DNA of 64,000 bases, taken from Eremomyces bilateralis CBS 781.70. Its lineage: Eukaryota > Ascomycota > Dothideomycetes > Eremomycetales > Eremomycetaceae. The notes under the pieces were generated by a model. It did no database searches, was not told the origin of the DNA, and saw nothing but the letters and a program-made list of their open reading frames with translations. The stretch is taken from the NCBI RefSeq assembly GCF_010015585.1, contig NW_022985067.1, positions 580,808 through 644,807 of the forward strand, written 5' to 3'. The position numbers and the translations under genes are program-made. This document shows, piece after piece, positions 34,180 through 46,400 of the stretch (positions are counted from its first letter, which is position 1; the number at the start of each line of letters is the position of its first letter).

Positions 34180-34951
34180 TTTGGGCGCGTCGTTGAGAAA
34201 TGATTAGATTCGAGGGGTCGGAAAGATTTGAAGTGAACTTGAACTGAAGGACAGTGTGATTTAGAGGGACATGGAACCAACGCAGACATGCATGATATTA
34301 TAATACTTATTATCCCTTCGTTAATTAATGCTAATTAATGCTAATGGGCGTGGGGTGCGACCCAATTGCGACTCCCCCTGACTGAAGCACAACAGCAGGT
34401 CTGGTATCATAGTCGTGCCAGTCCTCACTAAGAATATTGAAGTTCCGGAGGAATGATAGCAATATTCAAGCAACTAGGCACCAACCACGACGCAATCGTT
34501 GCAGCGACGAAGTTGGTCGTTGGAGGTTCTGGCCGTAAGGTTCATGTCTTATGCGGATTTTGTGGTCATTAATCATTCAGATGAGGAGCGCCCACCGGGT
34601 GCGGACTCTGCGGACCCCGGAATGCTTGCAACGGGAGATAAAAAGAGTGCCCGTATCCGGGGATAATAGTAACACCGTGAAGTGACGCAAACTCGGCAGC
34701 GAGTCGGTGCATTTGACCTCCCGCAGGCTGAAGGCATAGAATCCCAATTTTGGTCTCGAGTTCGTCCACAGTTTGTCCGACGGCAAGCCGGGAGGAAGAG
34801 TGAAGAGCAAGAATACCAGTATGTAACTGATGAATGCCCAGCAGCTTCAGTAATAGTGTCTTCCAGTTTACGCAGGTAAATTTGTTCAGTATTAATATGG
34901 GTATTGGGCATTGAAGTGAAGGAAATACATGGTGGGTACGAGTTAAACAAG
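34180..34951. other. Intergenic between SDR and permease genes
   Basis: This 772-bp interval is the promoter of the SDR gene and the 3' region of the permease. It includes a TTAATTAATGCTAATTAATG short repeat near 34322. Open frames here are not coding-like. Confidence 0.5.
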
Positions 34952-37004
34952 TTAAACAGTAAAGTCATCGAAATCCGTCGGTGCCTCTTTTCTTCCACCC
35001 ACATTGACCGTGTCGAAATCCGTCCCTGTCACGTTTGCAGCGTCCTCCAGCGTTTCTCTTCCGACCCAGCTGAGATATACTGTTTCGTGGACCTGAACCG
35101 GTGGTCCGGTACTGGGAGGGTCGCGATCGAATTCCGGTACTCGTTTGACGGTAAACACGGTGTTCGACTTTCGTTCGCGGTGCTTGGCGTAGCCCAGGAA
35201 TCCGAACCACCAGAGCGCACCGAACCCCAGGCAGGCCCAGGAGATCGTCGGTACGAGATACCAGGTGAGCGTGAGATGTGCCCGCCCGAAAAACCGGGCA
35301 GATGGCTTGATCCAAGACGCGATAACGGGGAATAGGTTGCCGATCGTGTAAATGAACGCTGTCAGCACACTCAAGAAAGGGTTGATCTTGGACGCCTTCT
35401 TCCGCCACTGTTCTTTCTTCTTGAAACGCAGGATAAGGATCCCCACGCCTACCATCGTGCCAAAAATGCCGTTCAGTAAATACGCTAACAAGCTTGTGAG
35501 TAGCGAGTACGAATTTTCAGGCGTGAGGCCCCAAGTGGCGAAGATCAAGATGAACGAAGTGAATAGATGAAGCGTCAGTGCACCGAATGGCGTCTTTTCG
35601 CTGTGGTCCTCTGGTCGGAGCCATCGGGACCTCAGCAAACGGAGGAATGGCTTAGGTGCCCAAGGGGCTCGCTGAGCCGAGCGAAGGATGCGACCAAGAG
35701 ACAGGTCAGAGTTGGAAGCGAAGAACTTGGCCCAAGGGATGATGCCTTCCTTCGCGATCTCTTGCTTGACGCGAGCCGCAGTGTACGTCATGACAATGAT
35801 GTTGCCTAGCGATGAAATTGCAAGGAACGCATTGAATACGCGGCCTCCGGTATTATCTTCGGTGAGCGCTCCAAAGGTAAGTTCGAAGAAGGTGAGGGCC
35901 ACAGATTCGCCTTGAACTTGCAATTCCTTTGGGACGACCACCATGTAGCAGATATTGACTGCGAAGTACAATACACAGACCAAGGATACTGCGGTGATCA
36001 TCCCTAGTGGATATTTGCGATGAGGTCTCCCGATTTCTCCGAGAACATAGTTGGGTTGTTCAAAGCCATTAAAGGCGTAGACTGGCTCTTGTTAACACTT
36101 TCCAGGCCCAGGGGGGATAGAAGTAGCTCACTGATTGAAAGGAATGCTTGTGCGTAACCGCTGGCTTCCGATGAAGAGCTCTTGAAAGAGGTTGAAGCTC
36201 CGAGATTCAGATTCACCGTGTCCTGTCGGTTTATTCCCGTTGTCTCAGGAAATCCGCCTGCTCCGTAGATGATAGCCGCAATGATGATGAGGAGTAACAT
36301 GCAAATCTTGACAACTGCAAGAAGATTGTTAAGCCAGATGCCGCCTCTCCGGGAGAAAGTATGGATGAAGCAAGCAAAAATCGAGACGGCGATAGCGATG
36401 CCCCTCACCGCGCCATTGGAAGGGTCCTGAACGTTTGCGGCCTGCATGATACGGATTGCAAAGGACATAGCATTTCCTGCCATATTGCCAAAGATGATGA
36501 ACGAGACTCCGAACAATGTTGCGGAGAGCAACACCGTCTTCGCTCTGTACGCGGGCTTCGTGAAAACATATGACAACTATACTTGTCAGAACCAAGCCAG
36601 CCGGATTTCAAAGCTTTACTCACGTAATTCAAGTCACCGCCGCTTCGCGGTACGCCCTGCTCAACGCCTTCGTAGGCGCGACGAGGAACATTCAGTCCGT
36701 ATTCGATGTAGACGTGCACCCCGCAGAGAGCATATATAATCCCAGCAAACCAAAACATCAGCGTTGCTCCTGTGCTACCGGTGCCCTGCATTGCGCGCGA
36801 AGGAGTCTGGAAGATGCCGGTACCAATCATTCGATTGAATACAAGTCCCATAACAGACCAGACTCCTAAACGAAATCGCTCTTCAGGGGCTTCCGTGATG
36901 ATCGCATCCAGGTCGAGGTCGCCGAAGGGGTCATCTTCGCTGCTGTGTTCCGACCCGACTCTTCCAACCCTCCCGACAGGATCGTGTGTGTCGAAGTCGG
37001 TCAT
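34952..37004 (-). CDS. APC-superfamily amino acid permease (LAT/MUP1 type)
   Basis: Three exons, 37004-36624, 36576-36132 and 36081-34952, give 651 residues. Junctions are GTGAGT..TATAG and GTGAGC..CCAG. A hydrophilic acidic N-terminus leads into the first helix motif FNRMIGTGIFQTPS, the substrate-binding GTGIF loop of the APC fold. About twelve hydrophobic segments follow, with the conserved GVPRSGGDLNYLSYVF and YAFNGFEQPNYVLGEI between them. The pattern matches fungal L-type/methionine-type permeases (MUP1 group) of the plasma membrane. Substrate preference cannot be read from sequence. The N-terminal acidic stretch with Ser residues could be a site for ubiquitin- or kinase-based turnover, as in yeast permeases. 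Confidence 0.85.
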
Positions 37005-38286
37005 CCTGTGTATTGAAATGCAAATGATTCAAAACTCTCAATGACTGCTTGCCTCTTCTCCTTCTTCAATCATATATTAGTAGGGCGCGAAAAGCATGAG
37101 GATTGAGAGCACCACGTCTCCAAGCCTCACTCGAGGCATTCTTGGACTTGACAACCATTGTTCAGAAGGCGCGAAAGAAAACGAACTCCGGTCACCAGCA
37201 GCCTTGCCGGCATGCATAACTTGGCGTATTCCAGGAGGCTTGTTTACGTTTTGACGATTGGCAGTTTGGCGACGAGGCGCAGCCTTTGACCAGGTTGAGC
37301 GAGATTCCTCAAGAGGCAAGAGTGCGTCTCCAGCCCTCCTCTCTCCCTTCACCGTGGAGCCTGGAGCCTGGAGTCCCAGCCTTATCCCGATCGGTCTGGC
37401 ACGGACATCGAGGATGCTTCATTTGATTGGGGTAATAGGTAAGGAGATTTTAATCCAAATTATCGTGTCGTCCAAGCTCTTCCAAGTTCCAAGTTCGGGA
37501 TGATGGCGGGGATGGGATCACAGTTCAGTAGTTCACACGTTTGGCGTAGCAGAGCCGCAGAGAGGGGTCTCGGTGAGACAGTCACTAGATGCAGGGGACT
37601 GTCGAAACTTATCAGGGTTGAGGACCCAACCCAGCCTCCACCATCCGTACATCCCGTCTCGGCCTCTGGGTTATCCGCACCTCACTGCCACTTTCATCCC
37701 ACTCTCATCGCCAGCTCACCACTCAGAGCGTGGTTGACCTGGGGGCTGGGTTCGAGTTTGATGTCATTTGCATCCAGCGCTAGGAAGCCTCGCCCGGTTC
37801 AGGATTTCTAAGAGGTCGGCGGGGCAGATTTTGCCCTCCCCTCTACCCTGTTCCAATACCTCCCTCCTTTCGACGGAGGACGGGATACAGTAGCTCTACG
37901 GAATAGATGTCCACGCAACACTCGCTCTTTAGAGCCGAGGCGAAAGCGATACATCCCCCCATGGATAGATCCTACATTGTTGACGGACCAGGTCGGGCCG
38001 TCTAGGCCTTCACAACGGCCTATTCCCATGGTCCAGGAACGCCATTTCAATATACCTCTCGAATCTGCCCCAGCCCCATTCGACTGTTTCCTTCGGTAAC
38101 GACTACTCGGTGTGTCGAGTCATGCAAGTATATCTCGTGGCACTGTGGCTTTGTAGTCATACCTATGGAGCGATAGTCAAAGGTGGGTGTTTCGCCGACG
38201 AGTAATCTTCTACACTTGCATTCTTATTTGCGCAACTTGGAGTTGGATCGACATTCAAGACCATACCACTCAAGCGTTGCGACAGC
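37005..38286. other. Divergent intergenic region, about 1.3 kb
   Basis: This holds the promoters of the permease (-) and the 798-residue protein (+). No motif or RNA gene is recognised, and open frames at 37077-37811 lack coding character. Confidence 0.5.
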
Positions 38287-40733
38287 ATGGCTTTTCCAAT
38301 CCAGATAGGCGATGTCATCCACTTGGGTAAAGCCGCATGGGAGCTTTACAACTATGGTTGGAACGCTGATCTAAGAGCCAGTAAGTACTCGATGGATTTG
38401 CGTAGATAGACATACGAGCTGATTTGTAAGGTCGACAATATGCGGATTTTGGCCAGTTAGTCAAAAGTCTTGCAGAGAACTTGGATAACATCGGCAGAGT
38501 CATCAACAATGCCGTCTCTCATATGCAGACTCGGCGTATGTCGATGGCTCTGCCGGTATGGGATCTAACCAGCGTTCGAGAAATCACCGGCGATTATACA
38601 AACACAATACTCGAGTGCAACCGTCTCCTAAAACAAAACGAGCAATTCCGTCAAGACACTTCCCCGATGAGCAACATCGAATGGCATCTCCTCCTTCAGC
38701 CAAATGTCGATCGGCTGAAGCAGCGTGTGGAGATGCATAATAACAAGATCCTATTTCTGTTAAAGCCTCTGGAGATTGACCTACTGTGCCGCATTCACGA
38801 AGACTTGGCGAGTCGAATCGACGTGGTCTATCGCGAAGTGAGGATGTTGCGTCTTGGTGGCATGGTGGTGGACGATCCTCAACAAGGAAAGGAACAGCTG
38901 GATTCACATGAGACACCGTCTCTCCCTATATCGCAGGAACATGACTTCAACTTCCAAAGGGCATCCGAAGTTGGCCACCCTGAGCTTCGAGATAGTGACA
39001 ACTTCCCACTCGCAGAGGGTTCTGAATCACTCATTTCCCTATTTCAGAATGCGACCTCGGAGTTCCAGCCTGGAATCTTCCTTCACGAAAGATCACCATC
39101 TCCCGAACAGTACCTCAATCTTCTCAAATGCGTCTGGATCATCCAGAAACTCCATAACAATCCTCGTCTACGCAATGCAGATTCGAATTCTCACTGGCCG
39201 TCGTTCATTAAACAACTTGAGTTGAATGTCTCCCAGGAGTGCTGGAGATTCACGGCTCAGTGTCCAAACCAACTCACTCCCCCCTCAACGTTTGCGTTGG
39301 TAGAAGAGCACTTTAGCATCTGGCCAATAATGGAGCCAAACGAAATCCTATCTCCTTCATATGTTGAGCAAGGGATGATGGACGAGTTACTACAGATCCA
39401 GTTAGCCAGCACACCTACGAATGCAAAGACTCTACGAGTGCTACGGGCGACGGAAAATAGGCTGCGGGTCGAAGAGACTGCTACCGAACGAACGCCGGAA
39501 GGGAAGTCTCGAACCGAGTCGCGAATCTTGGATCTACGCCTGAAGACCGCCAAGATCGTACCTTTATATGCTGCACCTGGAAGAGGCCAGAGTGCACACA
39601 ATATCGTCCTCCGGACCGAATCATCCACAACCCAATTGTCATTCGCAAATCGAAAAGATATTCTCAAATTCCAGCAAGCTTTGACTGGTTTCAAGTGTTA
39701 CTCTTCCTACGACAGACCTAATTGTCAAGTCAGCCTGATCGTGGCCGGGAAGAACGGACCTACAATTGCCGAAGCACATGTCCAGCTTTGGATGCCAAAG
39801 GAAATAGAAGGCACACCAAGTACAGGCGCTTCAACTGCAACAGTCAATTTTCAACCATCCCGCAATTCTGTTGCATCTATACCAACCGTAGCTGGAATTC
39901 CAATACCCAACTTCCCGACCCCAACGTCACCAGACACCTTCTTTACAACTCCTGACCCCTTCGCGCCTCTAATGAAAAGTCTAAACTTAAAAGATACACT
40001 GGGCACTAGCCCTACGACTGTCTCGAGCAGCACCTTTCTGTCCGTGAGCCCTCCAAGGAATATGGAGAGGAGTTCGAGCCAAGGGAGCTCTCCGAAATCG
40101 GGATCTTCCAGTCGAAGACCGTCGTCCATGTCGCTCAGCAGCAACACAAGCCAAGGAAGCCGGACGACTCGAGTCACCGTAAAATTGGGTCCACAGGAAG
40201 AAGGTTACACGTATCGCAGACCGCTTCGCCCGATGCTTGTTCTCTACCTGAAGCTGCCGGACCAAAAGCTCTCATTCGTCACCATCCACATTGATGAAAA
40301 TACCGCTATGAATCCAGAACGATGCAAATGCCATATTTCCGGTAATCACTGTCCTATCTCTGCTATCGAGCGTAGCAAGGGAACCAAGGATCTTCTTGCC
40401 CAGCGATATGATGCGGAGGACTCGGAAGACTGGGACATCACGCGCCTCGGCACGACGAAGCGGAAAGAGCTCCCGGAACAGGAATTTCGAGGCCTGCAGA
40501 GGGTCAGTATCAAGTTCGAAAACGAGCAACTACGGAAAGAGTTCGGTGGGGTCGCCTGCCGTTGCAACCTGGTTCGCGTTATCGATCTGCAAAAATGCAT
40601 TCGAGGAGGTCATCAAGGCTTGTTTGGCGAGGTGAAGCAGCATGGACGAAGAGAGATGCATCTCTGGCATCACGAACAAAACGAAAGGCGTGATATTGTT
40701 ACTGGTCGTCAGCCTGAACTGTATGGAGCTTGA
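38287..40733 (+). CDS. Unknown 798-residue protein with fungal helical N-terminal domain
   Basis: A short first exon (38287-38380) joins via a 50-bp intron (GTAAGT..GTAAG) to 38431-40733. The spliced start MAFPIQIGDVIHLGKAAWEL continues into a predicted helical bundle through residue 140. This opening is typical of an N-terminal domain found on many fungal signalling and NLR-like proteins; the exact family is not certain. The middle region is mixed helical. Residues around 470-600 are Ser/Thr/Pro-rich and disordered. The C-terminal part has clustered Cys/His (RCKCHISGNHCPIS and later VACRCNLVRVIDLQKC) that could bind metal. No NTPase or kinase motif is present. It is a probable cytosolic regulatory protein of unknown function. 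Confidence 0.72.
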
Positions 40734-41423
40734 TCCGGACCTATTTTCAGTTTCGGTTAACTCTCCGGTTTGCTTTCTAGTGGCTGGACTGGAACGGTAC
40801 TAGCTATACTTTGTATTTTCATCCTGTTTTCTGGTTTGGAGTCTAAGATATCTCTGCGGGAATACACCCTTTTGGTTCTAGTTAAATATGGCTTCAGTCA
40901 ACTCTGTTTTCGTCCCAACCATTGTTTTTTGCTCTATCATCGATTCAAGGTTCTATTAACTATGTATTTTACTAAAGAATCAGTGACTTTCAACACCCTG
41001 GTACACTTAGGGCTTGCGTCGGTGGTAATTATTCCCTACTCATTGGGCTACTCGAACGTTAGGATATAGAACTGTTGCAATACCCTTGCCTATTGATACC
41101 TAAAACGCAGATCTTCTAGTACATCGATCAACCTTCGGTCAGCAATCTCATGTGATGCCAACCAGGATCTCGGATTGCGGGGTGCGGGGTGGTAGCGCCC
41201 GCTCTGAGAAGTGTGGAGGATGCTCTGAGTACAGTACTTGATGCGTTGTATCTTCACTCACATGCCTCTGATACTGTCGATGTGCCGCGGTGTTACCATT
41301 ATCTTGCACATGAACTTAGCTATAGTTATCGTATATTAAGAGTTAACTTCCCTAGTTCAGCAATGGTCATATGTCTATTCTTACTTCGCCTATGTAGTCT
41401 AGTTCTCCCAATCGACTGACAAA
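40734..41423. other. Intergenic, promoter of P450 gene
   Basis: This 690-bp interval holds the 3' region of the preceding gene and the upstream region of the P450. Nothing specific is recognised. Confidence 0.5.
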
Positions 41424-43095
41424 ATGATCAGCGAAGTTCTCCCCTATCTCACACCTGCTTTTGTTGCGGCGTGGGGATTTATACTCTTCATAGTGGTCCA
41501 AGCCTTCATCCGTATCCGTTATGCCCTCCGTGTTCGTGCAGCAGGCGGTGTCCACGCCCCAGCCCTCGGGAGCAATCCCGTCGGTGCGTTCGGATATCTC
41601 TTCAAAATCGGAATGGCACAAGCTCAGAATCGGATCCCCCAGTTTTCGATGGACATATTCGCTACGAAGACCAACCCGGAAAACCCTGGCATAATAGAGA
41701 TCAACGTCACCGGAGGCCAGCGGTTCATGTTCTCCCAGGAGCCCGAGCATATAAAAACGGTGCTGACTGGGAAGTTCGCGGAATATGGAAAGGGCGAGGA
41801 GTTCCATCACGTTTGGGTATCCCTCCTCACTGCGACGACTGACGTTCAACATCGCTGAGAGAATTCCTAGCAACCGTTCTTGGGAGACTCGATCTTCACT
41901 ACCGATCATCAGAAATGGCAGGACAGCCGCAATCTAATCCGGCCAATGTTTATGAAGAACCGCGTTAGCGACTTGCACACCTTCGAACGGTGGACGGCCG
42001 TCATGATGAACCAGTTCCCGGCGCCCGGTCAAACATTCGACATCCAGGACCTGTTCTACCGGATGACGATCGACGTCATCACAGACTTCCTGTTAGGCGA
42101 GAGTGTAAACAGTCTCGAGAACCCTCGGAGCGAGTTCGTGCAGGCGTTCACTGACGTCCAGCGGATGCAGACTATGCTGACCGTCCTGATGCCGATTGAA
42201 AAGCTCGTGCCCAGAGGCAAGTACAAGCGCGGGATCAAAGTCATGGAAGATTTTATCGTGCCCTTCATTGATAAGGCACTCACACTCAGTGACGATGAGC
42301 TACACAAGATCTCCAAGTCGGACAAATCGTTTACGTTCTTGCATGCTTTGGCCAATTATACTCGCGACCCCAAGGTGATTCGAGACCAGATCATCGCCGT
42401 GCTCCTTGCCGGTCGTGACACAACGGCAGCGACATTGTCGTGGTGCTTCCATGAACTCCGTCACTACCCTCAGGTCTACGCGAAGCTCCGCGCGGACGTT
42501 GTGTCTGTCGTGGGCACAACCAGAGCGCCTACGTATGAGGACCTTAAGAACATGAAGTACCTGACTCACACGATCAACGAGACCTTGCGCCTCTACCCAG
42601 CCGTACCGGTATGCCCTTGTCACTCATTTCTTAACCCCTTATATAAATCTGATCACCACCCAGTTCAACATCCGCTTCGCCCTCACCAACACCAGTCTCC
42701 CATCCGCCAACCCCAACCACCCTGACATCACCGTCCTCGCCGGCGATGCCGTCTTCTACTCCACTCTCCAAATGCAACGCCGCCCAGATCTTTACCCAGC
42801 CCCATCGCCGACGTTCGCGCCTGCCGATATCTTCTCGCCGGACCGATGGGACCACTGGCAGCCCCGACCGTGGCAATACGTTCCGTTCAACGGCGGGCCG
42901 CGCATCTGCGTGGGGCAGAACTTCGCGCTGACGGAGATGGCATATGTGATGGTAAGGCTGGTGCAGAGGTATGAGAGGTTGGAGGGGAGGGATGATTGGG
43001 ATAGTCAGTATCATAAGGTGGAAATCGTGGGGACGCCAGGGCGAGGCGTGAAGATTGCTATGTTTGAGCCGACGGATGAGAAGGTGGAAGTATGA
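41424..43095 (+). CDS. Cytochrome P450, CYP52-like
   Basis: Exons 41424-41816, 41871-42608 and 42664-43095 give 520 residues. Both introns (54 and 55 bp) join in phase 0 and restore the conserved FHHVWQPFLGDSIFTTD and YPAVPFNIRFAL. The protein has an N-terminal membrane anchor, an I-helix oxygen-binding motif AGRDTTAA, an ExxR motif in NETLRLYP, and a heme-binding loop FNGGPRICVGQ with the Cys ligand. The overall pattern, especially GDSIFTTDHQKWQDSRNLIRPMF and FALTEMAYVMVRL, fits the CYP52-type clan, whose best-known members hydroxylate the omega position of alkanes and fatty acids at the ER. The substrate of this member is not established. Confidence 0.87.
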
Positions 43096-43460
43096 AGTGA
43101 CAGAGCATTGGAAGTGATTAATCTTGACGACTCCCATTTTGAATTAATCTGAGTATCGTACATCAGACCGCAATATGAAGCAAATGACACCAGTTCTCGA
43201 GTATGCGAATGGAAAACTTCTCGTTCTGTATAATTACACGACGATTTGTAACAGCGTGACCAGCTGACATTTGCTTATTCAGACCAACAGGCTATGCAAA
43301 AGAATTCATGAAAGAACCCATGAAAGATACTAAGCGACAAAGGAATCGAAGCTAGAAGGAGTTCTACGTTGCCCAAGTCTCTCGTCTAGGAGACCGGAAG
43401 CTCCAGACAGGGTATACCGGTATTGTCTCAATCTCCATTGTTCCGAACAGACGAAAAGTC
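43096..43460. other. Convergent 3' interval
   Basis: A 365-bp gap between convergent stops. No feature is recognised. Confidence 0.5.
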
Positions 43461-46400
43461 TCAATCCACCCAAAAGCACCATAAAATGGCCCTTCCAACA
43501 CCCCTCACCACGGTAATCGATCCTTTCACTAGCACGACCCAGACGAACCATACCCACCACATGATCCCGAGCAGCATCCACTCTAGCAACACAAACCCAA
43601 CTCGGCGCACCCATCGGAACCGCCTGCGTCGCATCCGGATCAGCCGCTCGACCCGCTCATTGACGCGACGCAGCTCCAGCGTGAGGTCGCGGGATAGAGA
43701 CCCAGTGATGTTGTCCGCGGTATCGGACAAGAGGAGAGTATTCGGTAAGAGGTCATCGCTGGTGAGCTCGCGAAAGGAGGAGAGGTGCGTGGAGATGCTT
43801 GAGGCCTGGGACTGGAAGAGAGTGCCTTGTTGTTTAAGTGTAAGAGAGAGGTTGTTGAGTGACGAGGATAGAGTGCGGCAACCGATCGTGACCAGCTGGT
43901 GGTGCGACTGGCTGTGTTGCGCGAGGGTAAAGGCCTCCTGCATGGATTCGTCGATGGAGCGGAGGTTGGACGGCGCGAGTTCTTCAACATCGGCCTCGGA
44001 GAACTTCTGTCGCATCTCACCCAATATATTGTGGGAGATACATTCGCCATTGATGGCTTCGCGTAGGAACTCCGGCATTGCTTCTTGCTCGACATCATGA
44101 CGACCGGGTGCCGCTCGAGCACCCCTCACATCGACTTCCCGCAAGTAAAGACTCCGGGCTTTGATCCCGGCACAAAGCAGCAGCGCCTCGATCCGTGCGA
44201 TGCTCTTCGCGTCGACGGTCTCTAGTTCTTCATCCTCCCCTGTTATGGAGGCGTTAGCATCATTGCCGCTCACAATACTGCTTGCTTTTCGATTGCTGTG
44301 TTGCGAGATAGACCAGTGTCGGTGGGATCTTGGGTACATGGTGTCATCTTGATTCACAGAGAGCCCACCTCGACTGCGGCTTCTGCTAGCAGATAAGTGT
44401 GAAGTATAGGATCTTCGATCCGGGCGAACCCGTCCGGTGCTAGAGGTTCGGGCCCCTCTGCCCACGACAGCAGCAAGACGTGCACTCGATTTTGATGCTC
44501 GGTTTGTGTCCTTTCTGCTAGTTGGCTTCCACAGTCGCCTCGAAGCAGCGTTATCGACGTCCAAGAACTGGGAGTCATCTACGGCTTGCTCACTCGGCCA
44601 TTTGGAGAGTTCCGGAGATGAAGCAGTTTGGATGCGCCCAAGGTCATCCTTTAATCGGTCGAGGCGGGGTGAGCGATTGGCGCTTTGTGCAGCCTTCTGG
44701 GCGGAGATGTGGTCGGGATTGGACGGTTCCGACATATCTTCTCGGATCGAATGTACGTCGAGGTGTCTGAATGTCGGCAACTCGCCCCGGTATCGTGGCA
44801 TGGTGGTCTCTCGTCGGCGTTCCAGGTTAGATGTCGACTGTGTGTGAATTGCCGTCTTCTTTGACTTCATAACTTCATCATCTTCGGTCGTGTCCGATTC
44901 GTCCTCGCCATTGGTGTGAGAATCTGAATTAACATCATGCTTGTTATTCCCACGTCCAATATCGCCTAGCCGCCCTCTAAAAAATCTCGAAACAGATGAT
45001 CCGGGCTCTTTCTCGTCCTTTGAGCGTTTCCTATAGCCGATAGGAGCCATCTGCCCAGTGATTGGCACGTCATCCTTCTGAACTGGCACAGGAATGGCCG
45101 ACTTCGGGTATATTCCACCATTCGCACCCATGCCTTGGCTAGTACTTCCAGATCTCTCTCGTTCACCGCTTGCTTGCCGAGAGCTTCTGTCGTCGCTCTC
45201 TTGGTCAACCCGCTTCACCAGTTTGGCCAGCTCGCCGCCAAATTTCGGTAGATGCCTAGTAAACTTCTTGTCTCTCGTCGGGCTTTGTTTGCGGCTGGAG
45301 GCAGGGGAAATGACGGCCATGTTATGTGACAGAGCTTGGACAAGCGGAGAACTGGGTGTCGTGGAGTTGTTCCGATCGGCATCCATCGATGACCCTGTCG
45401 AAGGCGATTTCTGCCGCTGGTCGAGTTGGATAGTGGGAATTTGTCGACCGACTTGTTTCGGGGGAGTTTTCATGACAGCGAGTTCCGGCGAGGTGGGACT
45501 CGAGCTAGGTTGTGGCTCGTTGGATGGCTTTACCCCCTCCCTTCCCCATTTATCAGGAGTTCCCGGGCTAACTAAAGCTGTGGTGCCCTGATCAGGAGCA
45601 AGATGGGCGGCGCTCACGCGGAGTTGCTGCGCCATAAAGCGTTCCAAAGGCGCAGTGTTCTCCTCGCCTTCTCTGGGCGCCCTCCTCCGCCTCTTGCGCT
45701 CCTTGCCCTCATACTCCGAGTCCGTACTGCTTAATCCGCTCGAACTCGGGCTTCTGGCTCGAGCAGCCATGTTCCACGCTTGCTTGAGAGGGTTATTTCC
45801 AGACCCCTCATCGCGGCTTCCCTTGCCGAGGAATCGACGCTTGTGCCGCCGTCCTCGATTAGAATCCGGATCTCGTTCATCGCTTGGAATACTTGGCTCA
45901 GATTCCGTGGATTTTATAGACAAGGCCGTGTTCGATAGCGCGGAATTTCTGCGGCGGTGCGGGTCTCGAGGAACCTCCAGGCTAGGACGGACTTGGGAGG
46001 TTGACTCCGTCGCAGGAAGCTGCCCTGCGACGTCGGACTCAAAGCTCGGGAAGATTTTGTTTCCGTTTCGCTTTTCTATTTCAGCTTTGTGAGCATCTTG
46101 TTCAAGCCAGTATGCATCCGCTAAGAGTTCGGATGGCTCCGCGGTCCAATCCGGTTGTCGCCTTGATTTCCAGCCTGGTCCAATACCAGAAGTGCGCCCA
46201 TGGCTTGTTGGATGCCCATGCTCGGCATATTGAGGTAGCCGGACGTTATCTCCGCCTCGGTAGTCCGGTTGGCGTGCAGCATGCTGAACAGTATCAATCC
46301 AGTACCGGACGCGTACGACGTCAGTCCAATGTTCGGGAGTAGGCCGTAACTCAATCCTAGAGCGGTTGCGTAACTTCCGGTCCCGGATTAATTGCATCGG

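Noticed and set aside
40770-41069. 99-codon hydrophobic frame after the 798-residue protein
   Set aside because: AT-rich 3' UTR sequence gives spurious hydrophobicity; no start context or family motif.
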